Positions 1 through 6,692 of a stretch of DNA of 8,002 bases are shown one piece after another (position 1 is the first letter of the stretch; each line of letters opens with the position of its first letter). A program made the translations under genes and the position numbers. The DNA lies in contig CAJWRP010000079.1 of assembly GCA_913046025.1 (NCBI GenBank), positions 1 through 8,002 of the forward strand. Reading direction: 5' to 3'. Origin of the DNA: an uncultured Chloroflexota bacterium (GTDB lineage: Bacteria > Chloroflexota > Dehalococcoidia > SAR202 > UBA11138). The notes under the pieces are model-generated. The model was given only the letters and a program-made list of their open reading frames with translations. It searched no databases and was not told the DNA's origin.

Positions 1-237
1 TTCATTCCTCAATATGCCCTTGCCCTGCAAAACTCTTGCTATTGGACCAAACAATTTAGCCTTGTTATGCCATTATGTATGAAAGACGTCTGTTTCTGCG
101 CTTTGTCAACAGCTAGAACGTTATTGAAGGCGGGTTCAACTCAACGACTTACTAATATGAATGCTTAATTGACCCTAGTGGTAGAATGAGGCGGGAGAAT
201 CCTACAGATTCAGTAGATATAATACGGGAGGACGACA
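1..237. other. Left-edge intergenic leader of the aldolase gene
   Basis: AT-rich sequence with stops in all frames and no gene, RNA or clear repeat. It ends with the aldolase ribosome-binding site GGGAGG (226-231). A promoter must lie here or further left, but I see no convincing -35/-10 pair with normal spacing. Confidence 0.5.
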
Positions 238-1146
238 ATGGCGGATTTCGAAGGTCTGTTTCCAGCGATAATTACACCGATGAGTAGAGATACCGGCAAG
301 CTTAATGAGGCGGCCTTCCGAGAGGTAATGGAGTTCAATATTCAGGCCGGGGTCCATGGTTTTTGGGTGGCCGGCGGCACCGGCGAAAGTATTTTCTTGG
401 ACGACGAAGAAAACATGCGTATTGCCGAAATCGCCGCCGATCAGTCCAAGGGCAGGATCAAGAACATCATGCATGTTGGCGCTCCAACTACGGAAAGAGC
501 CGTGGGGCTAGCGGCAAATGCTGCCAGGGCCGGAGTAGAGGCGATCTGCTGTGTGCCTCCATTCTTCTACAGGCAGTCCGACGAGGCAATAGTAGAACAC
601 TATCGAGCGGTTGCGGCAGCCGCGAACCTCCCGCTCTTTGTTTACAACTTGCCTCAATCCACTGGGGTCGAGATTACCCCGGAACTTATGTTCAAGATTC
701 AGGATGCAGTTCCTCAACTCAAGGGCTTGAAGCATTCCGCTCCTACCTTTCCTAACGTCCGGGCATTTGCAAACATGGGACTGGACTGTTTTATAGGCAG
801 CAGCCTGCTCATGCTGCCCGCCATGACAATTGGTGCCGTGGGATGTGTGGATGGGCCTCCTAATTTTGCGCCGGAACTTTGGCTTGAAATCTGGGATGCA
901 TACAAGGCCGGAGATATCATGAGGGCAGAGGCAGCTCAGGATAAGGCAAGCGAGGCCACTATGCTGGTCCGAGAGTTCGGCCTACACCCGACTGCCAAGG
1001 CAATCTTGAGTGAGCGGCTTGGCATTGACTGCGGTGATCCGAGGGCACCCGGGCAGCCTCTCACGACGGAGCAACGTGAAACTGTCCTCCGTAGAGCTGA
1101 GGAAATGGGAATCTTGAGGGTGGCTGTGGCGCAGGGTGACGATTAG
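238..1146 (+). CDS. Dihydrodipicolinate synthase/N-acetylneuraminate lyase family aldolase
   Basis: A 302-aa cytosolic class I (Schiff-base) aldolase or dehydratase of the DapA/NanA TIM-barrel superfamily, of usual family length. Visible motifs are GGTGES at 46-51, the YNLP tyrosine at Y136, the Schiff-base lysine K165 in GLKHS, and the GAVGCVDG loop at 199-206. Lysine synthesis is unlikely: the arginine that binds the dicarboxylate in E. coli DapA (five residues after the tyrosine) is Ser141 here, and the first Thr of DapA's GTTGE is Gly47. The substrate is therefore more likely a 2-keto sugar acid, sialic-acid-like compound or other 2-oxo acid, split to or built from pyruvate; which one cannot be told. 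The ATG at 238 follows GGGAGG at 226-231 with 6-nt spacing. The gene appears monocistronic: a strong hairpin follows and no partner gene is adjacent. Family assignment is secure; substrate is unknown. Confidence 0.95.
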   Translation: MADFEGLFPAIITPMSRDTGKLNEAAFREVMEFNIQAGVHGFWVAGGTGESIFLDDEENMRIAEIAADQSKGRIKNIMHVGAPTTERAVGLAANAARAGVEAICCVPPFFYRQSDEAIVEHYRAVAAAANLPLFVYNLPQSTGVEITPELMFKIQDAVPQLKGLKHSAPTFPNVRAFANMGLDCFIGSSLLMLPAMTIGAVGCVDGPPNFAPELWLEIWDAYKAGDIMRAEAAQDKASEATMLVREFGLHPTAKAILSERLGIDCGDPRAPGQPLTTEQRETVLRRAEEMGILRVAVAQGDD

Positions 1147-1187
1147 ACCTCACTTCATTTCTTCAACAACATCGTAATTTAAGGTAA

Positions 1188-1219
1188 GAAGGGGACGAAC
1201 TTACGGGTTCGTCCCCTTC
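1188..1219 (+). terminator. Hairpin terminator after the aldolase gene
   Basis: A perfect 13-bp stem (1188-1200 with 1207-1219) encloses the 6-nt loop TTACGG, 41 nt after the aldolase stop codon. It is GC-rich in the middle (GGGGACGAAC/GTTCGTCCCC) and followed by GTCTTAT, a weak T tract. The position and stem quality support an intrinsic terminator; the imperfect T run is the main doubt. Confidence 0.75.
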
Positions 1220-1236
1220 GTCTTATATGGGCCTGG

Positions 1237-1266
1237 CGTTGTGACGTATGACGTTGTGACGTGTGA
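1237..1266 (+). repeat. Two tandem copies of a 15-bp unit
   Basis: CGTTGTGACGTATGA at 1237-1251 is followed directly by CGTTGTGACGTGTGA at 1252-1266, with one mismatch. It lies between the terminator and the membrane protein gene. It could be a simple slippage duplication or a pair of protein-binding sites upstream of the next gene; nothing in the sequence decides between them. Confidence 0.7.
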
Positions 1267-1343
1267 CAGGGAGAGAGTCTCAAATGTGATGATATATACT
1301 TCAAGTCTCAATATATGAAATCGAAGATTCTCAGGAGATCCAA

Positions 1344-1778
1344 TTGGAATTTTTTTTGGCGATGGGTTTGCGGGGTGGCATCTCTTTCATTCTTTCATTG
1401 ATATTCGGATTTTCGGGTTTCCTGATTGCTGGGGCGACCGGGCACAGCGTGGCCGTGGATATAGAATGGTTTGTCTGGGGCACATGCATTGGAGCCGGTT
1501 CCGCTACGTTTCTTGCATGGCTTAAGCCAGAGGCTAAATACAAAATTATTTACATCAGCCTTGCGATCGCTTTCGCCGGGGCCATGTTGGGCTCGTGGTT
1601 CGGCCTATGGTACGGAGAGTCCGCCTATCCCGATGGCGTGCGCAACACGAGATTTGCTTTTGCCAGTGATGCCAGGTCTCCCGCAAACTGGACCTTCATA
1701 TTTGGCGCAGCAATGATAAGCTCGATTTTTGGTGCCGTGTACTACGGATTCCGTCTCTGGCGGTATCACGAAGTCTAA
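1344..1778 (+). CDS. Small four-helix integral membrane protein, unknown function
   Basis: A 144-aa protein I do not recognise. Four hydrophobic, glycine-rich segments look membrane-spanning: about residues 9-31, 42-60, 68-90 and 115-138. Segments 1-2 are joined by a short loop. Segments 3-4 are separated by a polar stretch (91-114) containing YPDGVRNTR and ASDARSPAN. The C-terminus is short and charged (RLWRYHEV). There is no obvious signal peptide cleavage site and no catalytic or metal-binding motif. The TTG start at 1344 is preferred because AGGAG (1333-1337) lies 6 nt upstream. The in-frame ATG at 1362 would have no such site and would cut into helix 1. The gene stands alone between a terminator upstream and a gene-free gap downstream. 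It is clearly a real membrane protein from composition; function is unknown. Confidence 0.75.
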   Translation: MEFFLAMGLRGGISFILSLIFGFSGFLIAGATGHSVAVDIEWFVWGTCIGAGSATFLAWLKPEAKYKIIYISLAIAFAGAMLGSWFGLWYGESAYPDGVRNTRFAFASDARSPANWTFIFGAAMISSIFGAVYYGFRLWRYHEV

Positions 1779-2031
1779 TCCGGGTAACTGCCGTCAGTCA
1801 GACAAATAACTAGTTTCAATCGTGTAGGACTGCAAATCTAACCTCATGTTACCAAAGGGGCTGTCCAAGACTACTTTTTCCATTCGACTGTTTGGCACCA
1901 CCATTTACAATGAGGATAGTTTCTTCCTGTCCACCAAGAGCGTTTTATTAAATAGGATTAGTAAACAAGAATTGTTTGCCAAAGGACGGCATCAGCACTC
2001 GGACGATAGCTTTATTAATAGGTGAAAACCA
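1779..2031. other. Gene-free gap before the broken oxidase
   Basis: An AT-rich stretch with stop codons in all frames and no recognisable gene, RNA or repeat. Its last bases carry the likely ribosome-binding site AGGTGA (2020-2025) of the following pseudogene. Its promoter may lie here, but no -35/-10 pair stands out. Confidence 0.5.
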
Positions 2032-3142
2032 ATTAATACTAAAAGTTCCGATGCAATCGTCGTTGGTGGGGGAGCGATAGGCTGCTCCATTGCCTATTAC
2101 TTGTCCAAGTCCGGCGTAAGGGTCACGTTATTGGAGCGCGGCCAGATTGGCATGGAGGCCTCCAACGCAGCCTCCGGTGTGCTGTCCTCACCTCTGCTAA
2201 AAAGCGACGATCCCTATACCCGCATGTCATTTGAGAGCCTGGCCATGTTCCCCGATTTGGCGCAAGAGCTTCGCGAGACCTGTGGAGTGGACGTCGAGTT
2301 CTCGCGCTGCGGTGAGCTTGGTCTCGCGTTGACCGACGATGAGGTCAGAGAATACCAGGGGTTGGGCATGAAAGTGGCCGAGGCAGGAGGCAGCGCTCGC
2401 TAGATGGACTATGAATCAGTGCATGACTACGAGCCACAGGTCGGCCCGGAGATTCTGGGAGGCTTTTTCATGCCGGAGGTCTGCAAAGTAAACAACCAGC
2501 GGCTTAGCCTGGCGTTCGCTCGTTCAGCGGAGTGGCATGGTGCCCGGATCATGCTGGCTACGGAGGCAGTGGGTCTGGTGCGCAGCGGCCTAACCATCAC
2601 CGGTGTGCGGTTGCCTGACCACGAGATCTATGCCGATAGCGTTATTTTGGCGGCAGGGCTATGGACTCATGCTCTGGCTGAAAGTGTGGGTGGAGAAATT
2701 CCAGTCAGGCCGGTGAGGGGTCTTAACCTGAATTTGCAGCCTCCAGCTTCCAAAGTGTTATTCATGGCTCATGGGGTATGCTTGTTCCCCGGGCAGATGG
2801 GTCTATCATCGCCGGAGCAACGGTGGAGGAAGTAGGATTCGACAACCGTGTCACTGCTGGCGTGATCAAAGATATTCTTGAGGTTGCAACAAGTCTGATA
2901 CCGTCGTTGCGTGACGCCACTCTAAATTGGGCTTTGGCGGGGCTTCGACCCGGGGTTCTCCTGACAACGCGCCCATGCTGGGCCCTGTGCCTGGCTGGGA
3001 CGGTCTGCTGGTGGCCACGGGGCACTACCGCAACGGCATACTGCTCAGTCCGGTTACAGGCAAACTAATAGCAGACCTTATCGTCGGCAAAGACTCAGAA
3101 TTGATCGACCACTTCAGTCCCAGGCGATTTAGGAAGCAATAA
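2032..3142 (+). pseudogene. Broken FAD-dependent oxidoreductase (glycine oxidase ThiO / D-amino acid oxidase family)
   Basis: The remains of a flavin amine oxidase of about 370 aa, the usual ThiO/glycine oxidase length. Intact members oxidise glycine, sarcosine or D-amino acids to imines with release of H2O2. The Rossmann FAD site is present (VVGGGAIG; glycines 12, 14, 17 counting from 2032, and the ribose-binding Glu35 in TLLERG), and so is the C-terminal block of DAO proteins (LVPRADG, GLRPG, SPDNAPMLGP, GHYRNGILL). Four lesions break it. No ATG, GTG or TTG lies in frame before the FAD motif: ATT sits at 2032, 6 nt after AGGTGA. TAG occurs at 2401-2403. The frame shifts by -1 around 2760-2785 (frame 1 to frame 3) and again around 2945-2957 (frame 3 to frame 2). 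The total of 1111 nt is two bases short of 371 codons, consistent with two single-base losses. No deletion of domains is apparent, so decay looks recent. Sequencing error is the alternative, but neighbouring genes are intact. The substrate cannot be told. Confidence 0.88.
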
Positions 3143-3216
3143 GCCCTCCTTGCAGTTAAGCAGCCTCGGGGCTACACTCAGCCTGAATCTCTAAAAACGT
3201 GAAATGAGGGCTGCAC

Positions 3217-4161
3217 ATGTCTATTAAGATTGGTGTTGGACTTGGCGGATGGCCTTTCTCAGAACCAGATCCGGACCTGCTATGGCGGTATACAGATACC
3301 TGTGAGGAGCTGGGCGTAGACTCAATCTGGTTTAGCGACCGCGTAGTTGGCCCTGTCCTGAACATGGAAGTAATGATCGCCATGTCCTTTATCGCAGGCC
3401 GCACGAAAAAGCTAAAGTTTGGCACCAGCGTCATTGCCTTGCCTTTAAGGAATCCCACGGTGTTGGCCAAAGAGATCGCAACACTGGATTTCTTATCGGG
3501 TGGCCGTACGCTTCCGGCGGTGGGCCTCGGTGCGGATGACCTTGCGGAGTATGAGGCATGTGGCACAGTTCGCAGGCAGCGCGTGAGCCGGACCGAAGAG
3601 GCCATTGAAGTCATGCGCAAGCTCTGGTCGCAGGACCACGTGACGCATCACGGCAAGCACTTCACCCTTAATGACGTAACTATTCAGCCCAAGCCGGTCT
3701 TTCCTCCGAACGGCATGCCGCCAATCTGGATAGGCGGTCGCAGCGAGCCTGCATTGCGGCGCACGGCCAGAATCGGAGACGGCTGGTTGGTATCCCAAGC
3801 AACTCCTGACGAGGTTGGTGAAGGCGTCAAGAAGATTAAAGAGCTGGCGCAGGAGTACAACAACGACATAGAGGACGATCACTATGGCACGTTGTTCAGC
3901 GTGTGCTTCGCCGATACAGCAGAAGAGGGCGAGCGGCTGGCGGAACCATATATGGCGCGCCGACGAGAGGACAGACACTGGCGAGAGTTCTCCGCCTTTG
4001 GTACGCCAGAGCAGGTCCGAGAGGTCATAGACAGGTACATAGAGGCGGGAGCTGCGAAGTTCGTCATTAGGCCTGCATGTGCTCCCGAACTGATTCAGGA
4101 GCAGTTGGAAATATTAGGTAGGGAAGTGGTCCCCTATTATCATGAGGCTGCCTCGGTCTAG
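3217..4161 (+). CDS. LLM class flavin-dependent oxidoreductase
   Basis: A 314-aa single-domain TIM-barrel enzyme of the bacterial luciferase-like superfamily, which uses FMN or F420 for monooxygenation or hydride transfer. Family features visible: the N-terminal strand KIGVGLGGWPF, the GVDSIWFSDR block (33-42), the KLKFGTSVIALPLRNP strand-helix (66-80), the LSGGRTLPAVGLG loop (93-105), the RTEEAIEVMRKLW helix (125-137), PPIWIGGRSEPALRRTARIGDGW (168-190) and the C-terminal GTPEQVREVIDRYIEAGA (262-279). ATG at 3217 has GAGGG (3206-3210) 6 nt upstream. The gene lies 74 nt after the broken oxidase and 30 nt before the MBL hydrolase, with which it is probably co-transcribed. Cofactor choice (FMN or F420) and substrate cannot be read from sequence alone. 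Such enzymes often attack ketones, sulfonates or aromatic compounds, so a catabolic role is a reasonable inference. Confidence 0.93.
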   Translation: MSIKIGVGLGGWPFSEPDPDLLWRYTDTCEELGVDSIWFSDRVVGPVLNMEVMIAMSFIAGRTKKLKFGTSVIALPLRNPTVLAKEIATLDFLSGGRTLPAVGLGADDLAEYEACGTVRRQRVSRTEEAIEVMRKLWSQDHVTHHGKHFTLNDVTIQPKPVFPPNGMPPIWIGGRSEPALRRTARIGDGWLVSQATPDEVGEGVKKIKELAQEYNNDIEDDHYGTLFSVCFADTAEEGERLAEPYMARRREDRHWREFSAFGTPEQVREVIDRYIEAGAAKFVIRPACAPELIQEQLEILGREVVPYYHEAASV

Positions 4162-4191
4162 TTCTAAACCCTATTAGCAAGGATCCAATGA

Positions 4192-5031
4192 ATGGCAGAT
4201 TACAGGACCACTATAGGCAATGTAGAAATCGCATCGCTTTCCGACGGTCGCCTGCGTTTTGCGACTTCCGATTTCTTTCCGGATATCGAAGCTAAACAGT
4301 GGGACGCCTATCGCAGTGACCTCTCTCCCGAGGGCGACCTGCTAATGAACATGGGATGCTTTCTTTTGCACAGCGATGGCAAGACGGTGCTGGTGGATAC
4401 GGGACTAGGTCTGAAGTCCTACGACCTCGATGTGCTGGAGACGGGTCTGCTGCACGACGAGTTCCGGGCAAAGGGAATTAACCCGGACGATGTTGACATG
4501 GTCATGATTACCCATCTGCACAGGGACCACGTCGGCTGGAACTTTACGCCGGACGGCGATTGCTGGAGGCCGACATTTCCCAACGCTAAATACTATGTGT
4601 CTGAGACCGATTGGCGTATATTCACTCGCCGGGCGGGCATGGAGCGTTTCTCCTACATCAAAGAACAGGTGCTTCCATTGCAAGACCTTGGATTGCTGGA
4701 GTTAATGGACGGTGAGCAGATATTGACCAGCGAGCTAACTGCCATTCCGACGCCCGGCCATACACCAGGCCACACCAGTCTGCTTATTTCATCCAGCGGC
4801 GCAAAGGCCATCATCGTGGGAGACGCCTCTCACGTACCCGCCCAGGTCCAGGAGACGCACTGGAGTCCAAGAGCCGACTCCAAGCCTGACGTGTCGGCGG
4901 AGACTCGTAAGAAGCTGATGGACCGAATCGAGGCCGACAACGCTGTGCTGGTCTCTGGTCACTATCCTGCGCCCGGGTACGGGAGGTTGGTCCGCCTGGA
5001 AGGCCGACGCTACTGGAAGGCCCTGGATTAA
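4192..5031 (+). CDS. MBL-fold metallohydrolase (lactonase/COG0491-like)
   Basis: A 279-aa cytosolic zinc hydrolase of the metallo-beta-lactamase fold. All metal-ligand motifs are in place: THLHRDHVGW (H108, H110, D112, H113), TPGHTPGHTS (H190, H194), VGDASH (D211) and SGHYP (H257). The N-terminal layout (a beta strand ending in SDGRLRF, then a GCFLLHSDGKTVLVDTG strand pair) matches the lactonase-like branch, which opens lactones or hydrolyses esters. No signal peptide is visible. The second of two closely spaced ATGs (4192) is chosen because AAGGA (4179-4183) lies 8 nt upstream and only that frame is open. It follows the LLM oxidoreductase by 30 nt with no terminator between them, suggesting one transcript. 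The fold is certain; lactonase activity is a family-level inference, and other MBL activities such as thioesterase or phosphodiesterase are possible. Confidence 0.93.
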   Translation: MADYRTTIGNVEIASLSDGRLRFATSDFFPDIEAKQWDAYRSDLSPEGDLLMNMGCFLLHSDGKTVLVDTGLGLKSYDLDVLETGLLHDEFRAKGINPDDVDMVMITHLHRDHVGWNFTPDGDCWRPTFPNAKYYVSETDWRIFTRRAGMERFSYIKEQVLPLQDLGLLELMDGEQILTSELTAIPTPGHTPGHTSLLISSSGAKAIIVGDASHVPAQVQETHWSPRADSKPDVSAETRKKLMDRIEADNAVLVSGHYPAPGYGRLVRLEGRRYWKALD

Positions 5032-5181
5032 TCGTTTTCTCTCGGGTTCAATTTACCGGGTGCCCGAAAGTCTTCACGATCTATCGAGATATACTCGCGA
5101 CATTGATCAAAATGGCCAGCCACAAACTTGCTCCGTCGCTTGTCACCCCATACAATCAGTGCTACCCATTTTGGTCATTCC

Positions 5182-5208
5182 GTGTCGCCGCTAACAAGGC
5201 CGCGACAC
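5182..5208 (+). promoter_or_regulatory. Hairpin in the fabI leader
   Basis: An inverted repeat GTGTCGC (5182-5188) / GCGACAC (5202-5208), with a partly paired interior (G5190-C5200, C5191-G5199) around loop AACAA. It ends 22 nt before the fabI ribosome-binding site. It is not a terminator, since no T run follows. It may be an operator dyad or an RNA leader structure; it does not resemble the FapR operator. Confidence 0.4.
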
Positions 5209-5230
5209 ATCATCAGCAACTGCCGTTTAG

Positions 5231-5236
5231 AGGAGG
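5231..5236 (+). promoter_or_regulatory. Ribosome-binding site fixing the fabI start
   Basis: A perfect AGGAGG, 4 nt before ATG at 5241. It decides the start against the in-frame ATG at 5112 and alternative upstream starts, whose added residues bear no resemblance to FabI proteins. Confidence 0.85.
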
Positions 5237-5240
5237 CCCC

Positions 5241-6017
5241 ATGTATCAGGTTGACCTGTCCGGCAAGAACGGCATCGTGTTTGGCGTCGCCAACCACCGC
5301 AGCATCGCCTGGTCCATAGCCCAGACACTAAACAAGGCCGGAGCGCGAATGGCAATCGCCTACCAGAACGAGCGCGTTCGAGACGGTGTCTCCAAGCTGG
5401 TAGAAACCCTGGAGGGCGACTCGCCGCTAATCGAATGCGACGTCAGCGACGACGAGGACGTCAAGGTGGCCTTCGACAAGGTGGGTGAGGCCATGGGTGG
5501 CCTGGACATCATCGTTCACAGCATAGCCTTCGCAGATCGCAACGACCTAGGCGGCAGGTTTGTGGACACAGGCCGCGAGGGTTTCCGCATGGCGCTGGAC
5601 ATCAGCGCCTATTCGCTGGTCTCCTTAGCAAAGTACGGCACGCCACTAATGAAGAACGGGGGCAGCATCCTGACGCTGACTTTTCAGGCGGCCAATAAGG
5701 TCTTCCCCGGATACAACGTCATGGGCACGGCCAAGGCCGCGTTGGAGAACGAGGTCCGGCAGCTAGCGTCAGACCTTGGCGAAGATAACATCCGTGTTAA
5801 TGCGGTCTCAGCGGGCCCGCTGGATACGCTATCCTCCAGGGTGATAAGCCACTACCGCGATATGAAGCGAGTTCATGCGGAGCGCTCGCCCATGCGCCGA
5901 AATATCACCACGGACGAAGTTGCAAAGGCATCACTCTTTCTCCTAAGCGACATGGCCAGTGGCATCACCGGCGAAATCCTTCACGTAGACACTGGCTACA
6001 ACATCATGGGCATTTAG
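5241..6017 (+). CDS. fabI: Enoyl-[acyl-carrier-protein] reductase (NADH), FabI
   Basis: A 258-aa member of the short-chain dehydrogenase superfamily that reduces trans-2-enoyl-ACP in the last step of each fatty acid elongation cycle (cytosol, type II FAS). FabI hallmarks: GVANHRSIAW dinucleotide loop (15-24), CDVSDDEDV adenine-binding segment (66-74), HSIAFA (93-98), catalytic Y158-x6-K165 in YNVMGTAKAALE, NAVSAGPLDTLSS (187-199) and the C-terminal TGEILHVDTGYNIMGI. Length matches E. coli FabI (262 aa) when ATG 5241 is used; AGGAGG precedes it. The open frame runs upstream to 5103, but that extension (rich in His, Pro and Ala) is not FabI-like. One oddity: the first conserved active-site tyrosine, ten residues before the catalytic one (Y146 in E. 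coli), is Phe148, as in mycobacterial InhA. No other fatty acid genes are next to it; it follows the MBL gene after a 209-nt gap. Confidence 0.93.
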   Translation: MYQVDLSGKNGIVFGVANHRSIAWSIAQTLNKAGARMAIAYQNERVRDGVSKLVETLEGDSPLIECDVSDDEDVKVAFDKVGEAMGGLDIIVHSIAFADRNDLGGRFVDTGREGFRMALDISAYSLVSLAKYGTPLMKNGGSILTLTFQAANKVFPGYNVMGTAKAALENEVRQLASDLGEDNIRVNAVSAGPLDTLSSRVISHYRDMKRVHAERSPMRRNITTDEVAKASLFLLSDMASGITGEILHVDTGYNIMGI

Positions 6018-6023
6018 TTTTGG

Positions 6024-6054
6024 GTTGTTGGCTGAGCCATGTTGTTGGCGGAGC
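6024..6054 (+). repeat. Imperfect 14-bp direct repeat after fabI
   Basis: GTTGTTGGCTGAGC (6024-6037) recurs as GTTGTTGGCGGAGC (6041-6054), with one mismatch and a 17-bp period, just after the fabI stop codon. It is probably a small local duplication; no function is evident. The rest of the 6018-6167 gap holds nothing I can name. Confidence 0.5.
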
Positions 6055-6188
6055 AGGTGTCTAAGAGCAGGCGTCGCGCGGCTGGTCAAAAGCCTTAATG
6101 GAGCAACGAACTGGCCTTTCGTGGTCAACCGCCCAAGCCCGGTCAAGAATACCTGTCTAGGGGACATTTGAAAAGGATATTTAAAAAA

Positions 6189-6692
6189 ATGTGGGCAGAC
6201 GTTATTGTTGAGGCATTGAAGGAGAATGAAGTCTCCCTCATTGCATACGTACCGGACATAAGCATTAACAAGGTCACCAAGTTGATGCAGGACGACCCTT
6301 ACTTCCATGTGGTCTCGGCCACGCGGGAGGAGGAGGCCATAGGCATAGCGGCAGGGGCGTACGCCACCGGACGCAATGCCGCTGTGTTCATGCAGTCCAG
6401 CGGATTTGGCAACTGTATCAACGCACTCACCAGCCTTTGCATACCGTCGCGAATACCAGTGCCAATGTTCATCAACATGCGAGGCGAGGTAGGCGAATTC
6501 AACATCGCCCAGGTCGGCATGGGAAGGTCCGTCAGGCCGATTCTCGATGTCCTGGGTCTGCCGTACTACACGCTCGACACAGAGGACAGACTTGACCTGC
6601 GCGTAAGCGGGGCGATCAAGCTTTGCCACTCGTCTAGGCAACCGCTGGCACTCTGTATGACACCGCTTCTGCATGGAGGGAAACTTGCATAG
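6189..6692 (+). CDS. comD: Sulfopyruvate decarboxylase-like ThDP enzyme, alpha subunit
   Basis: A 167-aa protein corresponding to the pyrimidine-binding (N-terminal) domain of ThDP enzymes, matching archaeal ComD in length and layout. Together with ComE it decarboxylates 3-sulfopyruvate to sulfoacetaldehyde. Visible: AYVPDISINK (19-28), the ATREEEAIGIAAGAYATGR block (44-62) with the cofactor-activating glutamate probably E48 by its spacing to Y58, FMQSSGFGNCINAL (67-80), and RGEVGEFNIAQVGMGR (98-113). A single domain of this size cannot bind ThDP alone, so it needs the beta subunit, which overlaps its 3' end. Start: ATG 6189 with AAAGGA (6172-6177) 11 nt upstream; the in-frame TTG at 6168, behind AGGGGA with only 3 nt spacing, would add seven residues and is possible. 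The substrate could also be phosphonopyruvate or another 2-oxo acid. No coenzyme M synthesis genes are in the window, so the symbol reflects homology, not a proven role. Confidence 0.85.
   Translation: MWADVIVEALKENEVSLIAYVPDISINKVTKLMQDDPYFHVVSATREEEAIGIAAGAYATGRNAAVFMQSSGFGNCINALTSLCIPSRIPVPMFINMRGEVGEFNIAQVGMGRSVRPILDVLGLPYYTLDTEDRLDLRVSGAIKLCHSSRQPLALCMTPLLHGGKLA
6675..6680 (+). promoter_or_regulatory. Ribosome-binding site inside the alpha gene, for the beta subunit
   Basis: GGAGGG lies within the last codons of the alpha subunit, 4 nt before TTG at 6685. The ATG at 6673 has no such site in front of it and overlaps this one. It supports a TTG start and translational coupling of the two subunits. 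Confidence 0.6.

Noticed and set aside
1..10. Possible divergent gene starting at a minus-strand ATG (3-5) with GAGGA beside it
   Set aside because: There is no spacing between the purine run and the start codon, and too little sequence lies to the left to judge.
218..223. Perfect TATAAT just before the aldolase gene
   Set aside because: It sits only 14 nt from the ATG, next to the ribosome-binding site, with no -35 at normal spacing; transcription from it would omit the ribosome-binding site or nearly so.
2401..2403. TAG read as pyrrolysine in the oxidase
   Set aside because: Two frameshifts and a missing start codon in the same gene make ordinary decay far more likely, and no pyl genes are present.
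3493..3978. 161-codon open frame on the minus strand within the LLM gene
   Set aside because: It is a mirror of a clearly conserved coding frame, with no start signal or family resemblance.
5042..5067. Possible terminator after the MBL gene (TCGGG / CCCGA)
   Set aside because: The stem is only 5 bp with a 16-nt loop and no T run follows.
5103..5240. N-terminal extension of FabI by 46 codons
   Set aside because: The added residues do not resemble FabI, while ATG 5241 has a perfect ribosome-binding site and gives the normal family length.
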